From Lycorma delicatula (taxonomy: Eukaryota; Arthropoda; Insecta; Hemiptera; Fulgoridae): a DNA stretch of 64,000 bases. The stretch is from assembly GCF_047948215.1 (NCBI RefSeq), contig NC_134456.1:66614029-66678028 (forward strand). Direction: 5' to 3'. Of this stretch, positions 49,801-61,550 are shown piece after piece (positions within the stretch are counted from its first letter, which is position 1; every line of letters begins with the position of its first letter). A model generated the notes under the pieces. That model had not been told where the DNA came from and searched no databases. It saw only the letters and a program-made list of their open reading frames with translations. The translations under genes and the position numbers were made by a program.

Positions 49801-50537
49801 AATGTTATATTTTTTCTTTTCAGTTATTAGTCATGATTAGTTGATTATTAATCTCCATATTCTTTCTATTTTATATTAAACTTCATACTTATACTCTTCA
49901 AACTTCTTTTCAACTGCATACAGATAATCATCGATTATCTGTTTTAAATATTCCGATCATTTATCTTCCTCTATTACAATGTTAACTAAATTCAGATGGC
50001 TTAATGTTTGGCCAACCAAATTATTTCGTCTCTTTACACGAAAATCAGAAATCGTTCAAAGTTTATACCTTATTTTATTTTCAACATCCAACTATAACTC
50101 TACGATTCAAACATCGATATTATTTTCATTCTGGTTTTTCCTATTGTCCATGTTTTACTGATATAAGTCAATGATCAACCCATAGATATATTTGTAAATT
50201 TCTTTTAATCTACATCTGAATCTGATGTTATCAAAATTACTTTCTGTATGAAAGCTCTCTTTGCTTAAGTAAATCTGCTATCAATATATTTTTTACGACG
50301 TACATTTTGTTCAGCTTTTGTAATTTCCCTAGGTAAACAACAAATTTCTGCAAATTTTAGATGGATTAGGTTAATAATTTTGTTGATTTTGTATCTTATT
50401 ATTATTTAATTCCTGGTTTATCCTTCTTTTTATCACATTTAATTATATTTGATTTGTTTTCTAATAGAAAATTAATTAATACTTTATTTTCAATAAAGTA
50501 TACTACTTTAGTTAAAATAAAAAAAAATATATAGGCA

Positions 50538-50567
50538 TTAGGTATTTAGGTTAATCTAAATACCTAA
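50538..50567. repeat. Perfect hairpin with TTAGG-type words
   Basis: The arms TTAGGTATTTAG and its reverse complement enclose GTTAAT. The following 70 bases contain further CCTAA or TTAGG words (ACCTAACCC, TCCTAACCC, TTTAGG). TTAGG is the usual insect telomere unit, but these are scattered and not in tandem. Confidence 0.75.
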
Positions 50568-50773
50568 ATCAGTTACCTAACCCAATCTCCAGTTACCCAA
50601 ATTTCCTAACCCAATTATTGGTATTTAGGTTTGATCTGTAGTTTCCATCATGAATATTATAAAATAATTCAATCGTTATTTCTTCCTGGAGATATTTACC
50701 TATGCCTTTCAGTAATTATTCAGATTAATTTATGTTTACAAAAAAAAAAAAAATCATCAGTGAATCTAAAATC

Positions 50774-50962
50774 TAAAATATTAGATCGTGGATACCGTTG
50801 TTCCTTCGTGGTTGGGTTTCAATTAACCACACATCTCAGGAATGGTTGAACTGAGACTGTACAACACTACACTTCATTTACATCATACACATACACATCC
50901 TCATTCATCCGCTGAAATAATACGTGAACGGTGATTCCCGGAGGCTAAACAGAAAAAAAACA
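50774..50962 (+). mobile_element. 5'-truncated SINE (family 2)
   Basis: This matches the body and tail of the element at 22845-23145 in the opposite orientation. Shared words are TCGTGGTTGGGTTTCAATTA, ACCACACATCTCAGGAATGG, GAACTGAGACTGTACAA, CACTTCATTTACATCATAC and the tail GATTCCCGGAGGCTAAACAG followed by an A run. The tRNA-like head is missing, as expected of a copy whose reverse transcription stopped early. An A tract (50741-50752) lies just before it. Confidence 0.85.
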
Positions 50963-51329
50963 ATTTGATTCAAGATAAAAATTTAAAAAAATGTTTCTAA
51001 AAGTTAGCTTGATCATCGTGTTGGAATAACATAAATTATATCAGTTATTACGAATTCCATATATTATGTTATTAAAATCAGTAATTTATTCCTGTCATTA
51101 TTACTTTTTTATGTGTGGACTTCAACCTAAATTAATCTCTTTAATCTGACAGTTAAAAGAAGCTATAAAGCTTCTTATCTTAATTAATTTTAACAATTTA
51201 ATAATGAAATGGTCGGAATAAAATGTGGTAATAAAAATTCGACAAGATTTATTCTTAGATAAACTGCGGAGATAGAAGTCGAGTTAAAATGTTTACTAAG
51301 AAAAATAAAAAAATAAAAATAAAAATATT

Positions 51330-51373
<44 letters not shown>

Positions 51374-53389
51374 ATGTCAATGGATGCACGACATACTGCA
51401 TTAATTTAAAAAAAATATATATATGTATTCTTTTATTACATCATATGTTACGATGCATTGTGCTACCAAGTTACATATAAAAAATAATCACAACATATAT
51501 CTGTAACATAGCCGACATAAGTGAAGTAGTTCACTAGTTATTAATTTTATTGACTACTTGTAATCTTTTCCTAACGTTATTAAATAATTGTCTAATAAGC
51601 AAGCTTGTAACAAAATAACCAATCAACTGAACAACCCAACCGGCTTTTTATTAATAGAATTTAAAGAAAGGTCCTTGTAAAACTGGATCTAGCTGCGAGG
51701 GTGTGATGCAACTTAGAGAGTATTGGATAGCACAAAGTTTGAGTAAACGTCAATGGTTTTTCTATCTTATCCTGTCCTGTCTTTTATCATCTTGAAGTAC
51801 TCATGTTTTACCATCATACAGTGAAAGGACACGAACGTCATCTATTTTAAAGTAATTAACAGTGAAGTGACTAGTGAACGGCTGTTTTCAAACATAAATA
51901 GTGTAATACAAATTATTGATTACAATAAATCTCTCAGATCATATTATGACTAACATTCTTCATAGAATTCTGATCACGTACAATTTATTTTATTGTTTAT
52001 ATAAATTTATTTAGTTTGTCCGTTTATTAGCTTCTAACTCACTATTTTATTGCTATATTTTTTCTGTATATATAAGACACTATATAGTCGTTAAATTTGT
52101 AAAAAGTAATAAAATTATAAGCTTTTCCGTTTGAATTATTTTTATTTATTTATTTTCTTAAATTAATGAATATCAATTTTAGTTTGGCCTTTTTTTATGT
52201 ATTAATTTCTAAGGAATATTCTGTATAAATGATTGGATATAATGTGTATGCGTGTTCCCTTACACATGTGTATACATGCTATTGGTAATGTATGTGTTTT
52301 TCAGTTCTCAAAAATTCAAAACGTTTGACTGATTTTGGTTAATTACTTTGCTGTCATTAAGTTCTTTATTTCTCAGCGAAGTTAATAAATTGTGTAATAA
52401 GATAATTATTTAATTATGTATAATTCTATTAACGCAATATGATTCAATAAATTTTTGAGCTATTTATTTATAAAGGGATTGTGTCGCTTAGAAGAAAAAC
52501 ATGTAAAGTTCCTTAATACTAACAAAATTTTAATACTTACAATAACAATTGAAGTCCTTTGCGACATTACATGATCACTTAAAGTTGAAGAATAAAATAG
52601 TTTAAGCTTAAAGCACGACCTGTGGTAAAGAAAGTTCAAAATGTAGATAGAATTGACGATATGATGCCTTTTCTGCAAAAATGTGGATGTTGTTGAGACT
52701 GAAGATCTCTTCAGGAGTAGTACACCAAGTGTAAAATTTATAAATTTATTGATAAAATGCATATGTATATATATATTTCTAAATTACTTGAAATTATTGA
52801 ATGTCAAAAATAATTACTTTACCTCTTAGTGTGAGTAAGGGTCGCGAGTTCCCGATCGTTTATATATTCTGTTATAACTTGAGTTCATATTAAATTCGTT
52901 ACATCATAAAATAAATTAAATTCTTGTAAGAGAATTACAGGCAACATTGCTTGTTTCGCTTATTCCAGAAAATAAATAAAATAAAGAATTTATGGTCTAA
53001 TAATCAACCCGAATAGATTAATATATAACAACATATTTATACATAAGTTAAGCGGTAAAAGATTTAATAAAACAAAACATATTTCGTATTTTAACGATAA
53101 AATCAATTACTAATATTGTAAGTCGAATAATAAATAATTCTATAGCTGATTAATTCCGGTGTTTAATGAAATAACAGAATTTTAGTGGTAACATAAACAT
53201 ATATTTTTTTAAAAACGTATTCATCATATTAGTCAGTAATATGTTAGTAATACTTTTAAGCTGTCACTCAAATATCAGTACAAATTGTATTAAATTAATT
53301 ACAAAAAAAAGTGTTGGGGCTTTTTTGAAATTAACTACTTTCATTAATTTATAACGTACAGACAATTCAATTAATTAAAAAAAAAAGAG
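50963..53389. other. A/T-rich stretch, no gene seen
   Basis: No domain is recognised. The frame at 52460-52762 (minus, 100 codons) is the longest here but has no signal peptide, motif or family resemblance that I can see. A patch at 51640-51830 is less A/T-biased and unexplained. Confidence 0.45.
51333..51369. repeat. (TA)n microsatellite, 37 bp
   Basis: An uninterrupted TA run preceded by an A-rich tract with AAAAATA periodicity. The small open frame across it is an artefact of the repeat. Confidence 0.92.
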
Positions 53390-53411
53390 TATATATATAT
53401 ATATATATATA
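53390..53411. repeat. (TA)11 microsatellite
   Basis: A TA run immediately left of the second copy of dispersed repeat family 2. Confidence 0.9.
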
Positions 53412-53414
53412 AAA

Positions 53415-53580
53415 CAACATGTGAGTGATTCATAATCAACGCTCAGTAAAAACTACTGAAGATAAATTTATGTAAATTTGCATAAACGTTTGCTTTATGC
53501 TGTACACTAAGAAATGATTTTTGAATTCCGATTTTAAAAGGTTAAAATGGAGTAACAATGAAATTTACTATTTTTTTAAT
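53415..53580 (+). repeat. Dispersed repeat family 2, copy 2
   Basis: This aligns with 3723-3890 in the same orientation, with AACATGT, GATTCAT, CGCTCAGTAAAAACTACTGA, AGATAAATTTATG and GTTAAAATGG. A further part near 53850-53960 (ACCATTTTTGGGTTATTTTG, CGATATAAACTGCCCCTGTG) may belong to the same element. No protein is encoded. The class is unknown. Confidence 0.65.
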
Positions 53581-53593
53581 TTCTCTGAAACAA

Positions 53594-53670
53594 ATGAAGA
53601 TATATAGTTAGAGGCATATAGGAGGCATGAAGATATATAGTTAGAGGCTTTATATATATATATATATATA
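53594..53670. repeat. 33-bp tandem duplication next to (TA)10
   Basis: The unit starting ATGAAGATATATAGTTAGAGGC at 53594 repeats at 53627 and runs into a TA array at 53651-53670. This looks like local slippage inside the dispersed repeat. Confidence 0.8.
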
Positions 53671-54267
53671 CTTGATTTTTGGTGAATGTGATCTTCATGT
53701 AAATATCAAAATCCATTTCTATATATATTTCGAAATTCGGCCTAGAAGGGTGGTGAAGAAAGCTAAAAAAAAAGAGTTTGAAAAATGATTGCAAATTTTC
53801 CCATTTCTTACAGTACTAAACGAGATTATTCACTGGATTTAGGTTTGCAAAAACTCTTCAGATAAATATCTAAAAACCATTTTTGGGTTATTTTGAATTT
53901 CGATATAAACTGCCCCTGTGTCTGTACGTGCAAACTGACTGGCTGCACCTGCTTCCGGATACTTAGCTAAAAAACATAAAATAAAAATGATTAAAATATT
54001 TTATAAGTATGAGACAGGAAGTACGCTTATCTCCTAGTAGTGCTGTCGGGTAACTCTAAGAACCGAGTAAAATTCATCTTTACCCGTACGAAGGACAAGT
54101 AACCTGCTACAACTATTTTTAATATGAAGTACGACTACTTTAAGACCCGCATTCTTCAGATCACTCAATGTTTTTGAGATCACCAATAGTTCACAGTAGA
54201 ATATCAGATCACCGATAGCTTTTGTAAATTAACAGGCTTTAATTTTTATTAAGTTATATATAAGGTG
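53671..54267. other. Spacer, possibly tail of repeat family 2
   Basis: Includes the less A/T-biased segment 53880-54130 (TGTCTGTACGTGCAAACTGA, GGCTGCACCTGCTTCCGG) typical of interspersed repeats, then filler up to the next dispersed element. No coding sequence is seen. Confidence 0.4.
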
Positions 54268-54757
54268 CACATCTAGTTGTGCACCTCCCCTTTTGATCGC
54301 AATCGACTGGCCAAAAATTGTCCAAAAAGCCCAAAATCCAAAAAAAATGGATTTGGACTTTTTCTTAACTGCAGTAATAAGTCCTCATTGATAGCAATTC
54401 AACGGTATATTATAAGTGGTAATTATTTTCATTGGTTCCACCAATTTCCACCATTATTTCATTAGCCAAATAAATCTTTAATTAATGAAATATTTGTATC
54501 TTACAATCGGTTCGAATCCGACTTCCATCACCTTTCTTTTTTTAACTTTTTTTAAATTTAAATATTTATTAATAATTATTAACCTCCGATTGTAAAAAAA
54601 GTTTTTCAATAAATAATAATTCAATAATAACAATAAAAATAAAAATAGAAAAAAATCAGAAGTTATTAATGAAATAAAATTTATGTACTTTTAAAAATTT
54701 GTATGTGTAATTTAACAGGCGTACAAGGGAGTTATGTGGTATCCAAATCAAATTTTT
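54268..54757 (+). mobile_element. Dispersed inverted-end repeat, copy D (5'-truncated)
   Basis: This matches the second half of the copy at 43978, starting at ACATCTAGTTGTGCACC. It keeps GATCGCAATCGACTGGCC, the AGTAATAAGTCCTCATTGAT segment, a perfect Pol III B box GGTTCGAATCC at 54509-54519 followed by GACTTCCATCACC and a T run, and the right end GGCGTACAAGGGAGTTATGTG. The left inverted end is absent. The intact B box shows that the ancestral family carried a tRNA-like promoter element. Confidence 0.75.
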
Positions 54758-54825
54758 TAATTTAAAAAAATGGTCTAGTTACTCATTTTAATTTAAATTC
54801 ATGTACATTTTCACCTTAGGTGTAT

Positions 54826-55208
54826 AAATCTCATAGATATGAATGATCTTTAGATATACTTTAAAAATTGTTCTTAATATTTTAGTCATTTCGAAAAAAT
54901 CGTTTGTACTAACTTTTCAGTCAGTGTGTTTTTGACTTTTTCTTTGTGTACACTTTACTCCTAAAAACTATATCCAAATTTATCTAATTACTATTAAATA
55001 AGCTTACTGTAGGTTTTGATTTAAATTTCAATAAAGGATTGAGGAAAATAATCCCCTTTTTGAAGGACAAACGGATAACGGGAAGTTAGGTATATGGATA
55101 ATTAAAAGTAAAGCACCAGAGACGAAAGAACTTAAATATACATATTTAACCAATCATTTATCAGGATTACGGTTAGAAGAAATTGTCGAAATATTTTGTT
55201 TCTGTAAA

Positions 55209-55270
<62 letters not shown>

Positions 55271-56011
55271 TTAACAGAGCTTTAATAATTAATTACTAAG
55301 TGTTAATATTTATTGCTGCGATTAATTGATAACAGACATTTGCTCCAGTGATTGATTGATAGAAAATTACCAAATTGGAATTTTTAATTCTTATAACTGG
55401 AATAAATAAGAGTAATTTTGTTTTTCTTATTTACATTTTACTTTTATGAGGTTATATTATAAGTTTAAATTTAATTTCACAATTATCCTATGTGAACAGT
55501 TTGGAAACTGTGAAATATTAAATACCCAACAAGTAATAGTAAGCTACGAACTAATAATTTATAATGACAGTGAAAGTTTCACATTATATATAATATATAG
55601 AGCAGTATTACATATTCCCCTGTCATAAAAACGTGTTATTTCTTTTTCCATGCAGTTCTTTATTTATTAAAATTTGCGTATCATAATTAAATTATAGTCT
55701 TCGTGAAGCTTCATAAGTTTTATAAAACATGAATAAATTTTGATTACTCATGCGTATCAGCTGTTTTTTCTCTCTTTTATTTTTAAAAACAGTTTTTTCT
55801 CTTTTTCTCAACTATATTTGTGATTTAAATTACAATAAAAAATACGCAATGAATCTCTTTTATTCAGGTGTAAATCTTACTAGAAACAAAACACTAGAAA
55901 TTACTAGTGTTATATCTTTCTCCACTGTGTGTAATTCTTTACTAACATTAGTGGTGTGTATCAAATAAAGCTCCGGCTGATGAAAGCATGAAAAACATCA
56001 AGTTTTCAGTT
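54826..56011 (+). repeat. Tandem duplication, unit 1 (1186 bp)
   Basis: Sequence from AAATCTCATAGATATGAATG at 54826 to CATCAAGTTTTCAGTT at 56011 reappears, shortened, at 56085-56795 in the same orientation. The units differ by a shorter TA array and a loss of about 437 bp (unit-1 positions near 55300-55737). In the aligned parts I found one substitution (GGACAAACGG versus GGAAAAACGG). The 72-codon frame at 55750-55968 is duplicated with it but has no recognisable domain. Confidence 0.9.
55214..55269. repeat. (TA)28 microsatellite
   Basis: An uninterrupted 56-bp TA array inside duplication unit 1. The matching array in unit 2 (56473-56490) has only nine units. Confidence 0.93.
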
Positions 56012-56084
56012 CTCATCGATATGAATGAAATCTCAAAGATAGAAAGAATGAAAGAATGAAAGAAGATAGAAAGAATGAAATCTC

Positions 56085-56795
56085 AAATCTCATAGATATG
56101 AATGATCTTTAGATATACTTTAAAAATTGTTCTTAATATTTTAGTCATTTCGAAAAAATCGTTTGTACTAACTTTTCAGTCAGTGTGTTTTTGACTTTTT
56201 CTTTGTGTACACTTTACTCCTAAAAACTATATCCAAATTTATCTAATTACTATTAAATAAGCTTACTGTAGGTTTTGATTTAAATTTCAATAAAGGATTG
56301 AGGAAAATAATCCCCTTTTTGAAGGAAAAACGGATAACGGGAAGTTAGGTATATGGATAATTAAAAGTAAAGCACCAGAGACGAAAGAACTTAAATATAC
56401 ATATTTAACCAATCATTTATCAGGATTACGGTTAGAAGAAATTGTCGAAATATTTTGTTTCTGTAAATTATTTATATATATATATATATACTTAACAGAG
56501 CTTTAATAATTAATTACTAATAATTGATTACTCATGCGTATCAGCTGTTTTTTCTCTCTTTTATTTTTAAAAACAGTTTTTTCTCTTTTTCTCAACTATA
56601 TTTGTGATTTAAATTACAATAAAAAATACGCAATGAATCTCTTTTATTCAGGTGTAAATCTTACTAGAAACAAAACACTAGAAATTACTAGTGTTATATC
56701 TTTCTCCACTGTGTGTAATTCTTTACTAACATTAGTGGTGTGTATCAAATAAAGCTCCGGCTGATGAAAGCATGAAAAACATCAAGTTTTCAGTT
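56085..56795 (+). repeat. Tandem duplication, unit 2 (711 bp)
   Basis: A direct copy of unit 1 with an internal deletion. At the junction, AATTACTAA is followed by TAAT and then TGATTACTCATGCG, so a few bases of filler mark the break. Units 1 and 2 are separated by 73 bases of GAAAGAATGAAA-type repeats (about 56012-56084), in which fragments of the flank (ATGAATGAAATCTCAAA) are reiterated. The 72-codon frame at 56534-56752 is identical to the one in unit 1. Confidence 0.9.
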
Positions 56796-57370
56796 AATAT
56801 ATTTTGTTCAACACTGGCACTTAATCTTATAAAAAACAAATACCTATTTCACACAAGACATAAAATTAATTATTAGAAAACGTTTTATGTAGTTACAAGG
56901 TTCCTCTTGAATTGGATTACGGTACAAAAGAAATAATACCCTAAGCTGTCTGGATGAATTACATTAGTTAAGATATTTCAACATCCCAGGTTTTAGTTAC
57001 TGTTAATATTACAAAACAGATTATCGTCTTCTTTCCAATACTGTATACTTAGAAAAATGAAAAAAATTATCGGTTGTCTACTTTAATTAGTTATAAAATA
57101 TTTTTATTAAAATTTATGCATAATTGTACAGAGTTATTTTCTTATTAAATCTTGTCAAGAATTTTTTTCACATCTTTCTTTAAGTGTCACAAATGTCTGT
57201 TATATAAAAGCATTTTAAAAGAATTTTAATTATCATAGTAAAAAAAATTTTATAATAGAAGTATTCTTTTTCTGCAGTGTTTAATTTACATTAGGTTCCA
57301 GTTTACCGACATCATAAATAAATCTGAATACCAAAAAAAATGGCATGCTGGCGATATATATATATATATA
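56796..57370. other. A/T-rich stretch, no gene seen
   Basis: Filler ending in a TA run at 57354-57370, at which the next repeat-like segment begins. Confidence 0.5.
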
Positions 57371-57960
57371 GTATAAAACCGGCCTACGGCCCGTCGCGAA
57401 AATGTTACATGGTTTATGTTTCATAACACATGATTTTGTTAAATTTTTTTCTAATTGTAATTAAATAACGTTCGTGATTTAGCGTACTAACAACAACAAA
57501 AACATTGACAACGAAAACTTAAAAACCTTGAAAATTTGTAGCTGTTTCTGGAGTTGTGATTTTTTAACATACTTCTAACCCCAATATTTTCCTCTTTTAA
57601 GGAAAATATAATTTAGATAAATATAAATGTAGAAATACAATATAATATAAATATAATTTTTATCCATGATGGAATGGAGACAGTATATTCATTTGGGGTA
57701 TGAGGGTGTGTATGTCTGTTTCCTCGAAAACTACCGGATCGATTTCGATGCGGCTTCTTGCATTACATAAATATTACTTCAAAGCAGGTTGATAGACATG
57801 TTTTACGGTTATAGGCCATCAGGGGGTGCTACAGTAGATGTGTTTATATATGACCGATTTATATGTGTTTAGATGACACGATATGTGGTCCAATAGTGTG
57901 GATTATATATAGTATGTGGGTTATGTTTTGTAGTTGCACTTGATAAAGTTTCACATTTCA
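57371..57960. repeat. Probable interspersed repeat, class unknown
   Basis: The segment starts right after a TA run with AAAACCGGCCTACGGCCCGT and continues to G/C-richer sequence such as TGTATGTCTGTTTCCTCG, ACTACCGGATCGATTTCGAT and GCCATCAGGGGGTGCTACAG. Such wording is familiar from non-autonomous repeats in insect genomes, but that is recollection, and the window holds no second copy. No open frame of use is present. Confidence 0.4.
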
Positions 57961-58394
57961 AGCGAGTCGTCACGCGTCGTATAATTGGTTTGTGTTTTTT
58001 TGGTTTTATGTAATAATTGAAATATTGTAAAATTTTATGTTGGTTGGTTCACCTGAGGAATTATAAAAATAAAATATTTATTTTGTCTATGATAAGTAAG
58101 ATAAGTATTTTATCTCCGTATTCGTATTTATTTTGACCACCTACGTAGTGATTTATTTGTGATCTGAATATTTGTAATATCCAACGAAAAGATAAATAGA
58201 AGTCTGCTAGTATCAGATACAAATCTAAGAAAAAAAATAAATTTTAGAAAATATTTCATTTATGCACTGCATGTATGATCTAACCCAGATATAATTAATT
58301 TGCTATGGAGGCTGATTTTAAAGGGAAGAGCAAAAAATAAATAAATATTTGAAATTTTTAAAACTGTTTTGATTCTTCTCTTTTCTTGATGGTA
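57961..58394. other. A/T-rich stretch, no gene seen
   Basis: No feature is recognised between the probable repeat on the left and the SINE on the right. Confidence 0.45.
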
Positions 58395-58545
58395 TCGCCA
58401 TACAAGGTTGAAGCTTGTACGTGGGATATGGAAGTGGATTTTTCCGTTTATAAAAAATGCCACTCCTGATGGGGAAATCCAGGGCCTACGGATTAAAGGC
58501 CGAGACGTTACCACTCCGCCACGGTGATCGGCGTATAATTCAAAC
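58395..58545 (-). mobile_element. tRNA-derived SINE (family 3)
   Basis: In the minus orientation the head begins near 58540 with GCCGATCACCGTGGCGGAGT. A consensus Pol III A box TGGCGGAGTGG sits at 58511-58521. The anticodon-arm-like TCTCGGCCTTTAATCCG follows, and the B box has been damaged by a small deletion (CCCTGGATTTCCCC in place of GGTTCGAATCC). The words CATCAGGAGTGGCATTTTTT resemble family 1, but the tail (CCCACGTACAAGCTTCAACC, then TATGGCGATACCATC) is different from both other families. The minus-strand open frame across it (58260-58547) is incidental. Confidence 0.8.
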
Positions 58546-60287
58546 ATATATTTAAAAAATTAATTTCAATTTTACAATTAACTGTCATTACAACTTGATC
58601 CCACCACAAAAACCAAAACTTAGGTAACTTTTTCTTGCATAATTATTAATAATTAATACTTTGCCTGCAAAGTATTACAACTTTGTTGTCACATTTTTTT
58701 ATTTGCCAAGTTATAGATAAGTCGTTCTATCAAGAAGTATAAATCGGTCAAACGAATGAATCGTTGGTGAGCTTCATTCAAAATAAATATGTGAGCACAA
58801 AAAGAAACCAACGCACCTTGCTTTTGTATTGAAGAGATACATAAATATATAATAAGCAAAAATAAGTATATACAATGGTGAGTTTAAAGAACATTCAACA
58901 AGTTTGGAACATGAAAAGCAAAGGAAACACCAAAAAGTAGTCGTATCATTCGCACAAAGAATCTCGAATAACTAATCAAAGAAACAGTAAAATAAATCAA
59001 AGAATAAATAAAAGTAAGTGGCGAACGAAACGAAGAATTTTCATGATGCACATAATAAGCTGATTCGTCTCAAATCTCGGATAATTTACATAATTAATGT
59101 AGTTGCTTTAGGCACCTAATTCCTCACTACTGTCCAGCAGGTTAACCGCGAGTCAGTTCACATGCCTGTTCTGTCTTATTTAACATTTTTTACCGAATCG
59201 CCGTATCTCATCTTGAACGATTGGCAACCCCAGATAATAATGTATTTTATTGTTTTTGCAAACCACGGTGTTCCTGCTGCACTTGTAAATAGTTTATTCT
59301 GGAATCACTGAACAACTTAGATATTATTCTCGTTTGTGTGCCCCATATTTAGATTCCGTTAGCCCAAATTTTTAAGAAGTAGCCTAATTTAATCAAAAAT
59401 TAAAGAAATATCTATAAATCATTATTTGAGAAATAAACCATTTTAATTACAGGAAAGTATTATATATTTTGAATGTATTTTAATACAAATTGTTCGAATA
59501 AATAGTTATGTTTGTTTAATCTGACTTAATACTTAACCTTATTTTAGAAGATTAACAGAATTTAAATTCAGTATATTTATTATGAGTATACTGAATTAAG
59601 ATTATGTTTGTCTTTTATGGTAAAATATAGCACTTTGCAAAATGAAGTATTGAATTTTTTGCAGTTGTCAATAATAAATAGATTAAGGATGAGTAGAACT
59701 GCTTTACTAAGAGATGATAACCTTTACCGATTTTATGTTTTCTCACTTCTTAAATTCATTTTATGTAACAATAATTCTCATAAAAGAGAATAAAAAAAAA
59801 GAAGTTTATTTATTTAAAAAAAAAACAAAAAAAAACAAACCATTTTTATTTTATTATTATAAATCATTTGCATTATTATTTATTCTTATCATATCCGTGT
59901 ACATCTATAAAACTGATACAATAAGCTCAATATCCACGTCAATTCTCCTATTGAGCAGCAATATATCAATATCATTATCAATATCAATATCTGATGTTCA
60001 CTCAAAAGAAATTTCCTCTTTTTTACACGGTATTATCATTTCTAAGCCGAATCAGAATTTAAGACACAAATTAATTACTCTCTGAAGTATGATGAAGTAT
60101 TATTTTTATCAGATAGGGGATCATGATTCAGGATTAAAAGAAACTGTAAATAACCACCAGTCTTATTGTTTCAAATTTTAATATTTATTACAGTTATTTT
60201 TTATAATTTTTATTTTTACTCAACCTGTATCGGTTATTTAATTAACCAGTTGAAAATTATAGATGCCTAATACTTATATCCAAAAAA
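58546..60287. other. A/T-rich stretch, no gene recognised
   Basis: The longest open frame in the window (59714-60085, 123 codons, plus strand) lies here but is built of A-rich and ATATCAATATCA-type simple sequence (59950-60000) and has no domain. A slightly G/C-richer patch at 59100-59290 is unexplained. Confidence 0.45.
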
Positions 60288-61133
60288 CTGATGTGGGCAC
60301 CACATGACTTCTTCTACGCCTATAAAATTGCATATAAACATTTTTTGCTGCACTTCATTTATATTTCATTTAAAAGTGAGATACGATCCTCCAGTTTTTT
60401 TAGTAATGTGGACACTTACACAATTGCTGAAATATTAGATCTTATTAACTTCAAATATTTATAAAATTATTAATTCAACAATTTTACATGAAATATTAGA
60501 ATAGATTAGAAGTCCCTTTATTACTCGTGTTTTATTTCACTAATCATTTCTGATTATATTAATATTTTTTTTTATAGTTATTATTGAATAAATATTTATT
60601 GTAAAAATTTCTTTACGATCACAGGTAAATAGTTATTAATAAATCAATATATTTAAATTAAAAAAAAAGTTCAAAAAATAAATTAAAAAAAGGTCAAAAA
60701 AAGATACGGAGATGAAATGTGATTCGAACCGATGAACTTTCTATTTTAAGACAAAAATATTTCATTAATTAAAATTTTATTTGGTTATAACTCTGGAACT
60801 AATGAAAATAAGTACCACTTATGATATATCGTTGAAAAGCTCTCATTGAGGGCTTATTACTGCAGTTAAGAAAAAATCGAAAATCAAATGTTTTTGGATT
60901 TTGGGCTTTTTTTGACACTGTTGGTTCAGTCGATTGCAGTCGATACACAACTAGATGTTACAACAGTCCTAAATCCAAAATTTCAATATCCTACGGCTGA
61001 TCGTTTTTGAGTTATGCGAGATACATACGTACGTACATACAGACGTCATGCCGAAATTAGTCAAAATGGATATTTCCGTTGAAATCTGAAAACCGAAATT
61101 TTTTCGCTTTACTTCGTATAAGGAAGTAAAAAG
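60288..61133 (-). mobile_element. Dispersed inverted-end repeat, copy B
   Basis: A long copy in reverse orientation. From the left it shows TGATGTGGGCACCACATGAC and TTCTACGCCTATAAA (the family's right end), a B box on the minus strand (GGTTCGAATC at 60721-60730), and the segments AACTCTGGAACTAATGAAAA, TCGATTGCAGTCGATACACA and ACAACAGTCCTAAATCC. It ends on the right with TTTACTTCGTATAAGGAAGT. Both inverted ends are recognisable but mutated. A part near 60350-60600 has no clear match in copy C and could be an insertion or divergent sequence. Confidence 0.75.
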
Positions 61134-61514
61134 AAACTGCAATAAGAAATATAAGTAACTCATTAAATTGTTACAAGTTTAACTGAAATATCGAAAATTT
61201 CACCTGTAAATGAGCTTTGAACTTTTAAATTTCTAATAACTGTTTATCATAGAAAATAAAAAGAAGAAAGAATTGGAATCCATCTTCGGTTAATGTATTC
61301 AACGTTTCATGGTGTATGTGTGTGTTTTTGCTATATTAAGAACAGTTAGTGTGGGAGTTTGAATATTAAATAGTATGAGTTGTTGGTACCACCTGCTACA
61401 CTGCAACTGCCATGGTTGTAAAATGGACTGTAGCACTTGATTCAAGAGTGATGTTTATTTGCATAATACAAAATATGAAAGAGGAATGTATATTCATTAT
61501 TTATATTCTGTCAC

Positions 61515-61519
<5 letters not shown>

Positions 61520-61547
<28 letters not shown>
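61520..61547. repeat. (TA)14 microsatellite
   Basis: An uninterrupted TA run. The small open frame spanning it is produced by the array. Confidence 0.9.

Positions 61548-61550
<3 letters not shown>

Larger units (their letters stand above)
44666..50773. other. Long A/T-rich stretch, no gene recognised
   Basis: About 6 kb without a recognisable domain. The patches at 46960-47060 (GGTTGGACGGCCCAAGCAG) and 47390-47500 (CTACCGGCACGGGAAGGAAG) are less A/T-biased but have no motif. Hairpins at 46788-46868 and 50538-50567 are listed separately. Open frames such as 47827-48087 (minus) and 49979-50161 (plus) are A/T-driven and show nothing to support them. Confidence 0.45.

Noticed and set aside
54509..54519. 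Perfect B box GGTTCGAATCC, considered as part of a real tRNA gene.
   Set aside because: No acceptor stem, anticodon arm or A box at tRNA spacing could be built around it. It recurs in the other dispersed copies, so it belongs to the repeat.
55750..55968. A 72-codon frame present twice with identical sequence (again at 56534-56752).
   Set aside because: Identity follows from the recent tandem duplication of the DNA, not from selection on a protein. There is no domain, and the composition is like the flanks.
59714..60085. The longest open frame in the window (123 codons).
   Set aside because: It is made of A-rich runs and ATATCAATATCA simple sequence, has no domain or credible start context, and its minus strand gives only an acidic (Ile-Asp) repeat. 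Chance is the better explanation.
61412..61500. A frame starting MVVKWTV, faintly like the N-terminus of transposon-related helix-turn-helix proteins.
   Set aside because: Only a handful of residues are suggestive, and the frame then runs into a TA microsatellite. Too weak to call.
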